From Silvanigrellales bacterium (GTDB lineage: Bacteria; Bdellovibrionota_B; Oligoflexia; Silvanigrellales; Silvanigrellaceae): a stretch of 6,371 nt of DNA. Under the pieces are notes generated by a model. It had not been told where the DNA came from. It saw nothing but the letters and a program-made list of their open reading frames with translations, and ran no database searches. A program made the position numbers and the translations under genes. Of the stretch, positions 5,492 through 6,371 are shown piece after piece; positions within the stretch are counted from its first letter, which is position 1, and each line of letters starts with the position of its first letter. The stretch spans positions 1 through 6,371 of the forward strand of contig JANQPW010000801.1 of the NCBI GenBank assembly GCA_028285285.1, read 5' to 3'.

Positions 5492-6343
5492 ATGTCAGAT
5501 GATGTCGCTGCAGATACCGGCGTTGAGCCCACTTTGTTTTCTGTGTCTGATGGCACGGGAGAGACGGCTCTGAGCTTGGTGAAGGCTGCGGCGGTGCAAT
5601 TCTCCGACTCGGCAATTCATGTGGAACGATTTGATAAGGTTCGCACACGGGCGGCCTTAGAACGCATTCTCGACACAGCTTTGAAGCGAAATGCTATTGT
5701 TGTCACAACAATTGTGAACCCTGAGCTTCGGGTTTTTTTGATGTCTCGCGCCATGCAGCTGGGTGTGAGAGTTGTCGATGTGCTTTTTCCGTTGCTGGAG
5801 ACCCTGGCAGAAGACTTGGGCAAACGCCCGAATGCTGTGCCCGGCTTGTTGCGGCGGCTCGACAATGATTATTACCGCCGCATTTGGGCCATTGAGTACA
5901 CCGTGAGGCACGATGATGGCATGGCGGCGCATGACCTTGACCAGGCCGATATCGTGCTTTTGGGCATTTCTCGCACCTCAAAAACGCCACTTTCCATGTA
6001 TTTGGGGCACAAAGGCTACAAGGTCGCCAACATCCCCTTGATCAGGGGAACTGAGCCCCCTCCAGAGCTGTTTCAAATCGACCAAAACAAGATCATTGCC
6101 CTCACCATTGATCCAGACCGTCTCTTGGAAATTCGCAGTGCTCGCATGCAAACCTTGGGCGCAGTTGGCCAAGGAGAATACGCCGACATGGCTAAAATCT
6201 TCGAGGAGCTGGAATGGTCGCGAGAGCTTTTTCGGAAAAACAAGCGCTGGCCTGTGATCGATGTCACGGAGAATGCCTTGGAAGAAAATGCCGTGGAAAT
6301 TGAGCGCGTTGTGTTGGCAAGGTTTCCGGAGTTTTCTCAGTGA
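5492..6343 (+). CDS. PEP synthase / pyruvate phosphate dikinase regulatory protein (PSRP/PpsR, DUF299; bifunctional kinase-pyrophosphorylase)
   Basis: This cytoplasmic regulator inactivates its dikinase target by ADP-dependent phosphorylation of a Thr next to the catalytic His, and reactivates it by phosphate-dependent dephosphorylation releasing pyrophosphate. It thereby sets flux between pyruvate and phosphoenolpyruvate. Signatures: LFSVSDGTGETAL at 15-27, AIEYTVRHDDG at 133-143, the P-loop GISRTSKTP at 158-166, LTIDPDRL at 204-211 and WPVIDVTENALEE at 253-265. With the ATG at 5492 (GAGG at 5483-5486, 5-base spacing) the protein has 283 residues, close to the usual 270-280. A TTG at 5471 with a stronger site, GAGGAG at 5458-5463, would add seven residues and remains possible. 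The target enzyme (PpsA or PPDK) is not in the window and its identity cannot be read from this sequence. A 112-base gap with promoter-like elements separates it from the DUF255 gene. Confidence 0.95.
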   Translation: MSDDVAADTGVEPTLFSVSDGTGETALSLVKAAAVQFSDSAIHVERFDKVRTRAALERILDTALKRNAIVVTTIVNPELRVFLMSRAMQLGVRVVDVLFPLLETLAEDLGKRPNAVPGLLRRLDNDYYRRIWAIEYTVRHDDGMAAHDLDQADIVLLGISRTSKTPLSMYLGHKGYKVANIPLIRGTEPPPELFQIDQNKIIALTIDPDRLLEIRSARMQTLGAVGQGEYADMAKIFEELEWSRELFRKNKRWPVIDVTENALEENAVEIERVVLARFPEFSQ

Positions 6344-6371
6344 GCCGGTGGGCGGAGTTTTGAGAGAACCT

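Noticed and set aside
6348..6371. GTG-initiated frame open to the window edge as the start of a next gene
   Set aside because: Only eight codons are visible, with no ribosome site and no recognisable protein sequence.
1..6371. A single new multi-gene system spanning the window
   Set aside because: The genes belong to separate known families with no shared pathway, and apparent transcription breaks separate them; only the HD-cobS pair shows tight coupling.

Overview
The window carries six protein genes and no RNA gene, mobile element or CRISPR array. The most distinctive taxonomic marker is a CarD/CdnL-type RNA polymerase regulator at the left edge. Together with a lone CheY-like receiver, cobS, a DUF255/YyaL thioredoxin-like protein and a PSRP/PpsR regulator, on DNA of roughly balanced base composition (judged by eye), it suggests a bacterium of the broad deltaproteobacterial grade (Myxococcota, Bdellovibrionota and relatives). 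This is a low-confidence inference, because several of these families also occur in other phyla.

Layout, left to right. Bases 1-149 hold the first 49 codons of a carD-like gene on the minus strand, running off the window. Bases 150-475 are a divergent intergenic region with a clear GC-rich hairpin (171-189) ahead of carD. The other five genes are all on the plus strand. An HD-domain phosphohydrolase of the SAMHD1/dGTPase-like type (476-2035) is followed four bases later by cobS (2040-2834), and the pair looks translationally coupled. A weak intrinsic terminator appears to be embedded in the last codons of cobS. A 70-base gap with a possible sigma-28-like promoter and a strong Shine-Dalgarno leads to a single-domain response regulator (2905-3444). 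Next comes a divergent DUF255 protein (3499-5379). A 112-base gap with an imperfect dyad then precedes the PSRP gene (5492-6343). The last 28 bases hold nothing that can be assigned.

The genes do not form one recognisable pathway. They touch nucleotide turnover (HD protein), the last step of cobalamin assembly (CobS), signalling (receiver), an unknown redox-related role (DUF255), carbon-flux control at the PEP/pyruvate node (PSRP) and global transcription (CarD). I see no convincing new multi-gene system. The most interesting points are the departures from family consensus in the DUF255 protein and several regulatory DNA structures. Start codons were moved inward from the longest open frame for three genes (cobS, DUF255 and PSRP), for ribosome-site or family-length reasons given in each entry.
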